Positions 1-6,971 of a stretch of 11,206 nucleotides of DNA are shown one piece after another. Under the pieces are notes generated by a model. That model ran no database searches and had not been told where the DNA came from. It worked only from the letters and a program-made list of their open reading frames with translations. The position numbers were made by a program, and so were the translations under genes. This DNA is from Candidatus Harrisonbacteria bacterium RIFOXYD1_FULL_40_9 (GTDB taxonomy: Bacteria; Patescibacteriota; Minisyncoccia; UBA6257; XYD1-FULL-40-9). The stretch covers positions 1 through 11,206 of the forward strand of contig MHJO01000008.1 of NCBI GenBank assembly GCA_001818015.1, read 5' to 3'. Each line of letters begins with the position of its first letter. Position 1 is the stretch's first letter.

Positions 1-1040
1 TTAAAGATCCTCCTTCTGTTATGAGGGGCATTTATATCACGAGCTGGATTGCGGGGAATGAGAAAAGACTTAAAGAGCTTGTTCAGTTAATAAAAGAAAA
101 TAACCTGAATACGATTGTGGTTGATATTAAGGATTCTTCAGGATATGTATCGTATTCATCTCTTGCAGCTCAAGTCATTAAGTACGAAACAAGTGAAGCG
201 CGAATCTCTGATCTCGATGCATTTGTAAAAAAATTTCATGATGAAAACATTTATATAATAGGACGGATATCTGTATTTCAAGACCCACTTTTTGCTGAAA
301 TAAGACCTGATCTTGCACTTAAGAGTAAGAAAACAGGAAAAGCATGGAAAGATCGAAAGGGACTTTCGTGGCTTGATGCGGCGTCTTCCGAAGTATGGGA
401 TTATAATATCGAAATCGCACAAGAATTATTTGTACGCGGCTTCGATGAGGTAAATTTTGATTACATTCGTTTTCCGTCTGATGGGAATCTTCTTGATATT
501 GCTTATCCAGTATGGGATATAAAAACGGGAAGAAATGTCGTACTGCGTTCGTTTTTTGAATATCTTCGGAATGCACTTTCTGGGCACAGAATCTCGGCAG
601 ATTTATTTGGTCTTACGACGGTATCGTATGATGATTTAGGTATTGGCCAAGTTATTGAAGATGCATTTCCTTATTTTGATTACATTGATGCCATGATCTA
701 TCCTTCTCATTATGCAAGGGGATTTCAGGGCTACAATGAACCTGCTAAATATCCCTATGAGATTGTGAATTATTCTATGCAGCGATCTATTGAGAGACTC
801 TCTCAATACATCACTCACTCTTTTTCAACTCATCGTGCAGATGTTGATCCACTGTTTAAGTTGCGGCCATGGCTTCAGGATTTCGATTTAGGCACAGTGT
901 ACGACAAAGCAGAAGTTGAGGCTCAAATAAGAGGAGTTTCTGATGCGTTTCACGATGTACTACTTGCAAGTTCTTCTGCTCCCATGTTTTCGGGATGGTT
1001 GATGTGGGCTCCTGATAATCGCTATACTTCACTTAAATAA
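1..1040 (+). CDS. Putative glycoside hydrolase, DUF4015/COG1306 type (5' end cut by window)
   Basis: The protein resembles the DUF4015 'putative glycosyl hydrolase' family, a TIM-barrel-like group related to polysaccharide-active enzymes; the substrate is unknown. Counting from the Met at base 21, visible family hallmarks are GIY near residue 3, VDIKD (34-38), the signature GFDEVNFDYIRFPSDG (140-155), DLFG (194-197), MIYPSHY (225-231), RPWLQDF (282-288) and GWLMWAPDN (325-333). The acidic residues in DEVNFD and VDIKD are plausible catalytic or binding residues, by inference. The frame stays open to the left edge (codons from base 3 read KDPPSV before the Met), and family members normally have a membrane anchor or linker before this domain. 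The true start is therefore probably upstream and the Met at 21 is internal. It ends in TAA six bases before scpA. Family assignment is strong; the biochemical role is not known. Confidence 0.85.
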   Translation, partial: KDPPSVMRGIYITSWIAGNEKRLKELVQLIKENNLNTIVVDIKDSSGYVSYSSLAAQVIKYETSEARISDLDAFVKKFHDENIYIIGRISVFQDPLFAEIRPDLALKSKKTGKAWKDRKGLSWLDAASSEVWDYNIEIAQELFVRGFDEVNFDYIRFPSDGNLLDIAYPVWDIKTGRNVVLRSFFEYLRNALSGHRISADLFGLTTVSYDDLGIGQVIEDAFPYFDYIDAMIYPSHYARGFQGYNEPAKYPYEIVNYSMQRSIERLSQYITHSFSTHRADVDPLFKLRPWLQDFDLGTVYDKAEVEAQIRGVSDAFHDVLLASSSAPMFSGWLMWAPDNRYTSLK

Positions 1041-1046
1041 CGAGAG

Positions 1047-1748
1047 ATGTCTTACACGATTTATACGGAACATTTTTCTGGCCCAATTGCAAAATTGGTG
1101 GAACTTATTGAAGAAAAGAAACTTGATATAAGAAGGGTAAGTTTGAGCGAGGTAACGGAAGATTTCTTGAGTTATATAGAAACACTTGAATCATGTGAAC
1201 CTACTCTTATTGCCGACTTTATGGTTACTGCTTCTCATTTGTTGCTCATTAAATCTAAGGCTCTTTTGCCTCAGCTTGTGTTTACTAAAGAAGAGCAAGA
1301 AGATATAAGGAGTCTGGAGCAGCAGGTTTCATTGTATAAGGATATTAAGGATGCTCGCGAGAATATTATGAAAAGATGGAGGGAGGCACTCCATCTTGTG
1401 GGGAGGCCATTGTTTTTGGGAGTTGAAAAATCATTCACTCCACCTTCTGATTCCTACTCGATTCCACGAGTACTTCTCATTGCAATACAGGAGATTGAGA
1501 AGATGAGGAAAACGTACGATTCACCAAAGGAAGTCTTATCGATAAAAACAATATCTCTTGAATCAAAAATAGAAGAGCTTTTATCTCGGGTCGAGAATGC
1601 AAAAACTACTCATTTTTCGAATCTCATGGATCAGAAAAAGAAAAATGAAATTATTGTGCTTTTTCTCGCAATGCTACATCTTGTAAGGGAGCGCGCGATT
1701 TTTGTATTTCAGGGCAAAAATTTTGATGAAATAATAATTAATCGGTAA
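1047..1748 (+). CDS. scpA: Segregation and condensation protein A
   Basis: ScpA is the kleisin subunit of the SMC-ScpAB complex, which bridges the SMC heads and helps organise and segregate the chromosome in the cytoplasm. At 233 residues it fits the family. The N-terminal part has the characteristic FSGPIAKLVELIEEKKLDI (10-28), a variant of the usual 'F.GPLDLLL.LI'. This is followed by an 'eVTEDFLSYIE' stretch (35-45) and EPTLIADFMVTASHLLLIKS (51-70), the helices that contact the SMC neck. The C-terminal winged helix shows the typical 'eIIVLFLAMLHLVRERAI' pattern (201-218), which would bind the SMC cap. The usual second proline-leucine motif (GPLDLLL) is changed to GPIAKLV, a moderate divergence. 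The ATG has only GAGAG directly against it, too close to act as a normal ribosome binding site. It precedes scpB by 13 bases, the usual order. Confidence 0.93.
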   Translation: MSYTIYTEHFSGPIAKLVELIEEKKLDIRRVSLSEVTEDFLSYIETLESCEPTLIADFMVTASHLLLIKSKALLPQLVFTKEEQEDIRSLEQQVSLYKDIKDARENIMKRWREALHLVGRPLFLGVEKSFTPPSDSYSIPRVLLIAIQEIEKMRKTYDSPKEVLSIKTISLESKIEELLSRVENAKTTHFSNLMDQKKKNEIIVLFLAMLHLVRERAIFVFQGKNFDEIIINR

Positions 1749-1761
1749 TCTTTGTCATATT

Positions 1762-2310
1762 ATGGAACTTATCCCACTTATTGAATCATTGCTTTTTATT
1801 CACGGAGAACCACTTTCGTATCGAGAACTGAAGAAAGTGACGGGTGCTTCACAGGAAGAGCTTAAAGAAGCAATCAAAGGACTTCGTGAAGCTAAGAAGG
1901 GTTCCACGAGTGGGACAGAGATTCTTATTCATAAAGATAGGGTGCAGCTTGTAACAAAAGCCGTGCACGCTCCTTATATTCAGAAAATACAATCTAATGT
2001 GCTACAGGAAGAGCTTTCTTCTGCTGCGTCGGAAACTATAGCAATCGTAGGTTATTTGGGGCCGATTTCAAAAATCAATATTGATCATATCCGTGGAGTT
2101 AATTCGGGTTATATTCTGAGAAACCTATTAATTCGCGGTCTTCTCGAGAGGCACACATCCACTTCTTCCGATACTTCTTTGTATGCAGTAAGTGCAGATT
2201 TTTTGAAAGCAATGGGGTTAAGCCATATCGAGGCATTGCCAGAATACGAAAAATATCACTCTCTTATCGATACGTTTAAGGACAATTATGAAATTTATAA
2301 ATCCGCGTAG
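1762..2310 (+). CDS. scpB: Segregation and condensation protein B
   Basis: ScpB is the dimeric winged-helix (kite) partner that binds the central part of ScpA in the SMC complex. The 182-residue length is typical. The first winged helix is seen in the opening LIESLLFIHGEPLSYRELKK (6-25). The second carries the family signature: ETIAIVGYLGPIS (91-103) followed by IDHIRGVNS (107-115) and LLIRGLLER (122-130). The ending, with YAVSADFLKAMGL then LPEYE (141-163), matches the common end of the family. No Shine-Dalgarno sequence is visible before the ATG (TCTTTGTCATATT). The TAG stop directly abuts the ATG of the carboxypeptidase gene, so the two are very likely co-transcribed and perhaps translationally coupled. 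Confidence 0.94.
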   Translation: MELIPLIESLLFIHGEPLSYRELKKVTGASQEELKEAIKGLREAKKGSTSGTEILIHKDRVQLVTKAVHAPYIQKIQSNVLQEELSSAASETIAIVGYLGPISKINIDHIRGVNSGYILRNLLIRGLLERHTSTSSDTSLYAVSADFLKAMGLSHIEALPEYEKYHSLIDTFKDNYEIYKSA

Positions 2311-3204
2311 ATGTATTATTATTTCATTACATTATTAATTCTCGTGACTATTATTCGTTTCTCTGTCTCTAGTATAGATAGAGAGCAAGACCCTGGGTAT
2401 GTGAGACATGCATTTCAAAATGAACGAAGTACTGCTCCGGCATCATTGCTTACGACTCCCTATATTCGCGAATATCCAGAAAAACCACCACTTACTTCAC
2501 GAGCAGAGCTCGTTTTAAATCTTGAAAGTGGGGTTACGATGCTCGAGGAGGCAGGGGAGGATTATTGGCCTATTGCCTCTATCACAAAGTTGATGACCGC
2601 AGTGATTGTCCGTGAAAAGATGGGAAATAATGAACGAATTGAGATAAATAAAGAGATGACAGGTACTGAAGGAGGAGCGGGAAATTTACTCACAGGGGAA
2701 GTGTATTCGAGTCTTGATCTCATGAAGGCAATGCTGCTTGTGTCAAGTAATGACGCCGCAGAAGCACTTGCGCGCTCTTATGGTCGAGAGAAATTCATTA
2801 CACTCATGAATAAAAAGGCGCACACACTTGGAATGACGCATACTTCATTTAATGACCCTACTGGCCTTTCTATTGCCAATCAATCATCTCTTCGGGATCT
2901 CGTGTTATTCACAAAATATGTCTTCACAAAGCATCCGGAGATATTTACAATAAGTAGAGCAAAGAGTGCGGTACTTGAGGAAGGAAAGTGGGGACGTCGT
3001 AATGTAATCGTGAATTTTAATGAATTTACGGGATCGCCTGAATGGATTGGGGGGAAAACAGGTTACCTTGAGGAATCTCGAGGTAATTTACTCTCTCTCT
3101 TTGCACTAGATAGCGAACAATTTTTAATCATCGTGCTTGGCAGCGAAAATCGGTTCGGCGACACAAGAAACTTGTGGGAATGGACGAAAGCTGCTATGCA
3201 ATAG
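2311..3204 (+). CDS. dacA: Serine-type D-Ala-D-Ala carboxypeptidase (S11, PBP5-like)
   Basis: This is a penicillin-binding DD-carboxypeptidase that would remove the terminal D-Ala from peptidoglycan stem peptides outside the membrane. All three active-site motifs are present and well spaced: SITK with nucleophile Ser90 and Lys93, SSN (145-147) in the context LLVSSNDAAEALA, and KTG (249-251) in the context IGGKTGY. A hydrophobic stretch (residues 5-19) follows an uncharged N-terminus and has no clear signal peptidase site, so it may act as a membrane anchor. At 297 residues it is shorter than Escherichia coli PBP5 and has only the catalytic domain, without the C-terminal beta domain and amphipathic tail. 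It starts at once after scpB and lies four bases ahead of mraY. The symbol dacA is by family; dacB/dacF-type naming is equally possible. Confidence 0.92.
   Translation: MYYYFITLLILVTIIRFSVSSIDREQDPGYVRHAFQNERSTAPASLLTTPYIREYPEKPPLTSRAELVLNLESGVTMLEEAGEDYWPIASITKLMTAVIVREKMGNNERIEINKEMTGTEGGAGNLLTGEVYSSLDLMKAMLLVSSNDAAEALARSYGREKFITLMNKKAHTLGMTHTSFNDPTGLSIANQSSLRDLVLFTKYVFTKHPEIFTISRAKSAVLEEGKWGRRNVIVNFNEFTGSPEWIGGKTGYLEESRGNLLSLFALDSEQFLIIVLGSENRFGDTRNLWEWTKAAMQ
3063..3086 (+). other. Inverted repeat (possible RNA hairpin) inside the carboxypeptidase gene
   Basis: TTACCT (3063-3068) pairs with AGGTAA (3081-3086). T3069 and G3080 give a wobble pair in RNA, and GAG (3070-3072) pairs with CTC (3077-3079), leaving a GAAT loop. 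That is a ten-pair stem with a four-base loop just after the KTG codons. It is not followed by a T-run, so it does not look like a terminator. It may be only a by-product of the codons. Confidence 0.4.
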
Positions 3205-3208
3205 TTTT

Positions 3209-4252
3209 ATGTTTATTCCTCAAGCAATACGAATTTTGGGACTTACTACCGTTGCATTTATTGCAGCGCTTATGCTCACTCCCACATTTCTTTATTTGAT
3301 CGAGCGTTTCAAATTAAGTAAAAATCTTCGTTCTGAAGAATCTGCTCCGATATTTTTTAATTTACATAAGAAAAAAATAGGGACTCCTACGATGGGTGGA
3401 ATGATTATCTGGGTAACGGTACTTGGGCTTGCTTTTATTTTCTTTCTTTTTTCCACTGTATTTGATGGCTTTTTTTCGTATTTGAATTTTGTAAATCGCG
3501 CAGAGACATATCTTCCGATTGCGGCAATGGTCATTGCGGCATTCTTTGGATTAATTGACGATCTTATGGGCGTTTTTAAAATTGGCCCAAATGGAGGAGG
3601 GTTGAAAGTATCTCAAAAGCTTTGGTTTTATTTTGGGATTGCAATCGTTGGAGCAGCGTGGTTTTATTTCAAGCTTGATTGGGATACTCTCTATATTCCA
3701 TTTTGGGGTAATGTGCAGATAGGATTATGGTATATTCCTCTTTTTATTTTTGTTATTGTTGCAAGCGCTTTTTCTACAAATGAAACAGATGGCCTTGATG
3801 GTCTTGCCGGCGGAGTGCTTCTTTTTTCTTTTACTGCACTTACTGCAGTAGCATTTATTCTCGAGCGATATCATCTTGCGGCGTTTGGAGGTGCAACCAT
3901 AGGGGCCCTTCTTGCATTCTTGTGGCATAATATTTATCCTGCGCGATTCTTTATGGGAGATACAGGATCAATGTCTCTCGGAATTACACTTGGAGTAATT
4001 GCAATGCTTACGAATACCGCTCTCTTGCTTCCATTTTTTGCCGTTATTCTTGTTGTTGAATCGCTCTCGGTAATTATTCAAATGATGAGTAAGAAACTTT
4101 TTGGAAGAAAAATCTTTCATTCCACACCAATTCACCATCATTTTGAGGCGCTTGGTTGGCCTGAATCCCAAATCACTATGAGATTTTGGATTGTATCTGC
4201 GGTATTTAGCACACTTGGCCTCGCAATTTTCTTTCTGAGTAGATTCCTCTAG
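3209..4252 (+). CDS. mraY: Phospho-N-acetylmuramoyl-pentapeptide transferase
   Basis: MraY moves phospho-MurNAc-pentapeptide from UDP to undecaprenyl phosphate, giving lipid I, and is a polytopic inner-membrane enzyme needing Mg2+. The start was placed at 3209, four bases after the carboxypeptidase stop, giving 347 residues (MFIPQAIRILG...), close to the family length. The open frame runs back to an ATG at 3137, but that would overlap the upstream gene by 68 bases and add a hydrophilic tail unlike MraY. Motifs seen: KKKIGTPTMGG (54-64), the double Asp GLIDD (Asp117, Asp118), TDGLDGLAGG with Asp194 and Asp197, FMGDTGS with Asp251, and the HHH triplet (309-311) before FEALGW. About ten hydrophobic segments can be made out. 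The usual 'NAVNLTDGLDG' reads 'AFSTNETDGLDG', a modest variation. Assignment is firm. Confidence 0.96.
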   Translation: MFIPQAIRILGLTTVAFIAALMLTPTFLYLIERFKLSKNLRSEESAPIFFNLHKKKIGTPTMGGMIIWVTVLGLAFIFFLFSTVFDGFFSYLNFVNRAETYLPIAAMVIAAFFGLIDDLMGVFKIGPNGGGLKVSQKLWFYFGIAIVGAAWFYFKLDWDTLYIPFWGNVQIGLWYIPLFIFVIVASAFSTNETDGLDGLAGGVLLFSFTALTAVAFILERYHLAAFGGATIGALLAFLWHNIYPARFFMGDTGSMSLGITLGVIAMLTNTALLLPFFAVILVVESLSVIIQMMSKKLFGRKIFHSTPIHHHFEALGWPESQITMRFWIVSAVFSTLGLAIFFLSRFL

Positions 4253-4262
4253 GGCAGTGTCA

Positions 4263-4268
4263 TATAAT
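4263..4268 (+). promoter_or_regulatory. Candidate -10 box (TATAAT) before the deacylase-like gene
   Basis: A perfect TATAAT lies in the 23-base gap between mraY and the deacylase gene, with seven bases between it and the ATG at 4276. Transcription from it would begin at or next to the start codon, giving a leaderless message. No good -35 hexamer is visible 16-18 bases upstream, and the area is AT-rich, so this is only a candidate. Confidence 0.3.
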
Positions 4269-4275
4269 TAAAGAT

Positions 4276-5781
4276 ATGACGCTTTTATTTAAGAATGTTC
4301 AAGTTGTGGATGGGAGTGGAAGCAAGATTAAGACGGGAGACGTGCTTGTAAAGAATAAAAGAATTTCTGCTATTGGATCACTTAATAAAAGTGGTATTGA
4401 TCGAGTTATCGAGGGAAGAGGCGCCTATTGCGCGCCCGGCTTTATTAATGTTAATAGCGATTCAGATCACTACCTTACTCTCTTCGATAATCCCGAGCAA
4501 CAGGATCTTGTATTGCAAGGGGTAACAACAATCATTGGGGGACTCTGTGGCGCTTCTCTTGCCCCGCTTCTTTACGGCAGTCTTGAATCTATTCGTAAGT
4601 GGGTTAATCCAGATAGCGTAAATGTTGATTGGCATACTCTCGAAGAATTTTTGAAGGTTCTCGAGCGACGGCCATTATCGCTTAATTTTGGAACACTTGT
4701 GGGGCATTCAACAATTAGGCGTGCATTGATCGGAGAAACATTAAGAGATCTCACCGAGAATGAAATTAAAGTTTTTATGAGCTTGCTCGAACGGGCATTT
4801 CACGAAGGTGCGTTTGGTCTTTCGGTGGGCCTTGGTTACGCTCACGCAAGACAGACTCCTTACTCAGAACTACGAGAACTTGCGCGAATAGTTAAAAAAT
4901 ACAATGGAATATATGCTACTCATTTAAGAAATGAGGAAGAGGGGCTTTTTGCGTCAATGCACGAGACAATGAATCTCGTGAGCGAAACAGGCGTCAAGGC
5001 TCTTATAAGTCATTTTCGTCCACTCGTAGGCTTCGAGGATGAATGGCAGAAGTCATTCGATATACTTGATGAGAGTTCAAAGACTAATATGGTCCGCGCT
5101 GATGTATATCCCTTTGAGCAAAGTCTTGTTCCCATATATACACTTTTGCCACGTTGGGCTCAAAATGGAGGATTGCAACTTATGCTGAATCATATTCGCA
5201 TAGGAGCAATTAAGGAGAGAATCATAAAGGCTCTTCCGGAATTGAATGCGGCAGAGATTATTATTGCAACGGCTCCAGGCAATGAATATCTTGTGCATAA
5301 GACATTGAAAGATTTTTGCAAAACGAGGGCAATAAAATCGCATGAGGAAGGTCTTGTAGAGCTTATGAATGTGGTTAATTTAAAAGCTCTTGTGCTTGTA
5401 AAAAATATCAACTCAACACTTGTTCTTAAAAATATTGCAAAAAAATCACTATGGATTGGCTCAAATAGTGCAAGCTTCAAGCATGATATTGAGGTAGTAA
5501 AGCCAGATCGAGCACTTCGTACATTCCCATTCTTTTTAAAGTATGCGGAAGAGAAAAAAGGCATCGCTCTTGAAGCTCTCATTAAAAAGATGACCTCTGA
5601 GCCCGCAAAAGCTTTTGGTATTGAAGGTAGGGGATTAATTAAGGAAGGTATGTATGCAGATATTGTTCTTTTTGGGGGAGGAGTTGTAAGGTATGTGGTA
5701 GTTAATGGAGAAGTAGTAGTGGAGGACGGGAATTATGCGTCAAAATTCTCCGGTATGATATTGCGTAAAAATACACCTTAA
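4276..5781 (+). CDS. N-acyl-D-amino-acid deacylase-like amidohydrolase with altered active site
   Basis: The 501-residue protein belongs to the amidohydrolase superfamily, D-aminoacylase group (COG3653). That group removes acyl chains from N-acyl-D-amino acids using zinc in a TIM barrel. The fold signs are an N-terminal small beta domain (VVDGSG, 10-15), APGFI (53-57), QGVTTIIGG.CG.S (81-94), GHSTIRRALIG (143-153), GAFGLSVGLGYAHA (178-191), YATHLRNE (213-220) and a C-terminal MTSEPAKAFGI..RGLIKEG.YADIVLF (439-466). Cys91, His216 and His246 match the tight zinc ligands. However, the usual HxH after PGFID reads N60-V-N-S... with Asn60 and Asp62 in place of both His, and the catalytic Asp of the 'GSD' motif is Asn397 (IGSN). 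Activity may be lost or changed. It lies between mraY and ftsW, so a cell-wall role (D-amino-acid or muropeptide related) is inferred only. The ATG has a weak AAAG upstream. Confidence 0.85.
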   Translation: MTLLFKNVQVVDGSGSKIKTGDVLVKNKRISAIGSLNKSGIDRVIEGRGAYCAPGFINVNSDSDHYLTLFDNPEQQDLVLQGVTTIIGGLCGASLAPLLYGSLESIRKWVNPDSVNVDWHTLEEFLKVLERRPLSLNFGTLVGHSTIRRALIGETLRDLTENEIKVFMSLLERAFHEGAFGLSVGLGYAHARQTPYSELRELARIVKKYNGIYATHLRNEEEGLFASMHETMNLVSETGVKALISHFRPLVGFEDEWQKSFDILDESSKTNMVRADVYPFEQSLVPIYTLLPRWAQNGGLQLMLNHIRIGAIKERIIKALPELNAAEIIIATAPGNEYLVHKTLKDFCKTRAIKSHEEGLVELMNVVNLKALVLVKNINSTLVLKNIAKKSLWIGSNSASFKHDIEVVKPDRALRTFPFFLKYAEEKKGIALEALIKKMTSEPAKAFGIEGRGLIKEGMYADIVLFGGGVVRYVVVNGEVVVEDGNYASKFSGMILRKNTP

Positions 5782-5788
5782 TTCATAG

Positions 5789-6910
5789 ATGGCTCTCGGT
5801 ATTCATAAAGGTCTTCGTGTACGTGCTCGAGAAGAGTATATTGTCTTGGTTCTTGTAGGGTTTATTACTATTTTCGGTCTTGCAATGCTTGGAAGCGCGT
5901 CGTTTGATCTTGATAAAATAAAATTTAACGATACATATTATCATCTTAAGCATCAAATCATTTATGGCTTAAGCTTTGGCGTTGTGGGTTTTTTTATTGG
6001 CTCCCGATTGTATTACCGATATTGGGAAAAATTATCAGTTCCAATAATGATTCTCGGTCTTCTTGGTGTTGTGCTTACATTTTCTTCTCTTGGCATTGAG
6101 GCGAATGGCGCTTCTCGTTGGATTAGAATTGGATCGTGGTCTACTCAGCCATCAGAGTTCTTAAAGCTTGCATTTGTTATATATCTTTCAGCTCTCTTTG
6201 CGAAGAAGGGTTTATTGTATGGAAGAAACGAGTTCAAATATAGTTTTATACCATTTCTTGTGGTAACGGGACTTATTGGTGGATTACTTTTTACTCAACC
6301 TTCCACAGGGACTGCGGTTATTGTTCTTGGATCGGGGTTGTGTATATATCTTGTAAGTGGAGCAAGACTTCGTTATATAGGCGTAACACTTATTCTGGGG
6401 GCGATTGTGCTTATTGGGCTTATATATGCAACTCCGTATCGTTTAGAACGAGTTAAAAGCTTTCTCTCTCCGGAATCAAATATTGAGGGTTCTAATTATC
6501 AGCTCAACCAGGCGCTTAATGCCATTGGTTCGGGTGGTATGTGGGGTGTGGGATATGGTCACTCTACAACTAAATATAAATATTTACCGGAACCAATCGG
6601 GGATTCCATTTTCGCGGTTATTGCGGAGGAATTTGGTTTTGTGGGTACGGTGACATTATTAGCTGCATTCACACTTCTTGTTATTCGTTTTTTGATTATA
6701 TCTTCGCGCGCATCAGATAAATTCGGAAAATTGTTTGCGATTGGAAGTGCGTCACTTATTACAATTCAGGCAGTTATGCATATTGGCGCAAATTCTGGTC
6801 TTTTGCCGCTCACAGGCGTTCCACTTCCATTTATTAGTTACGGAGGAACATCGCTTGCGGTATTTCTTACGATGTCAGGTATCGTAAGAAGCATTGCGAA
6901 ATATGGGTGA
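5789..6910 (+). CDS. ftsW: SEDS-family peptidoglycan glycosyltransferase FtsW
   Basis: FtsW polymerises lipid II into glycan strands at the division site, together with a class B penicillin-binding protein. The 373-residue protein is polytopic, with roughly ten hydrophobic segments. SEDS hallmarks seen are NGASRWIRIG (106-115) with STQPSEFLKLAFV (118-130), FTQPSTGTA (168-176), the long outer loop with NYQLNQALNAIGSGG (236-250), LPEPIGDSIFAVIAEEFG (266-283) and LPLTGVPLPFISYGGTS (339-355). Asp272 in IGDSIF is at the position of the Asp shown to be essential in FtsW/RodA. The family cannot be split surely into FtsW and RodA from motifs alone; the mraY-ftsW-murG setting favours FtsW. It starts seven bases after the deacylase gene, with no Shine-Dalgarno motif, and ends in TGA. 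Confidence 0.88.
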   Translation: MALGIHKGLRVRAREEYIVLVLVGFITIFGLAMLGSASFDLDKIKFNDTYYHLKHQIIYGLSFGVVGFFIGSRLYYRYWEKLSVPIMILGLLGVVLTFSSLGIEANGASRWIRIGSWSTQPSEFLKLAFVIYLSALFAKKGLLYGRNEFKYSFIPFLVVTGLIGGLLFTQPSTGTAVIVLGSGLCIYLVSGARLRYIGVTLILGAIVLIGLIYATPYRLERVKSFLSPESNIEGSNYQLNQALNAIGSGGMWGVGYGHSTTKYKYLPEPIGDSIFAVIAEEFGFVGTVTLLAAFTLLVIRFLIISSRASDKFGKLFAIGSASLITIQAVMHIGANSGLLPLTGVPLPFISYGGTSLAVFLTMSGIVRSIAKYG

Positions 6911-6958
6911 TGATATCGAACTTCTATATTCTAAATTCCATATTCTTGTCTATTGTCT

Positions 6959-6964
6959 TATACT
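6959..6964 (+). promoter_or_regulatory. Candidate -10 box (TATACT) before murG
   Basis: TATACT, one mismatch from the consensus, lies in the longest gap of the window with seven bases between it and the ATG at 6972. This is the same spacing as the TATAAT before the deacylase gene, so a leaderless murG transcript is possible. No convincing -35 hexamer is seen at the expected distance. Confidence 0.25.
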
Positions 6965-6971
6965 TATCTAC

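Noticed and set aside
156-818. Overlapping minus-strand open frames opposite the glycosidase-like gene
   Set aside because: They mutually overlap, are short, show no motifs and oppose a clear plus-strand gene.
3137-3208. Longer mraY reading frame starting at 3137
   Set aside because: It would overlap the carboxypeptidase gene by 68 bases and add a hydrophilic, non-conserved tail; the ATG at 3209 gives the normal MraY N-terminus.
5190-5582. Minus-strand open frame of 130 codons opposite the deacylase gene
   Set aside because: It lies wholly within a well-supported gene, has no recognisable domain, and its composition looks like reverse-complement coding sequence.
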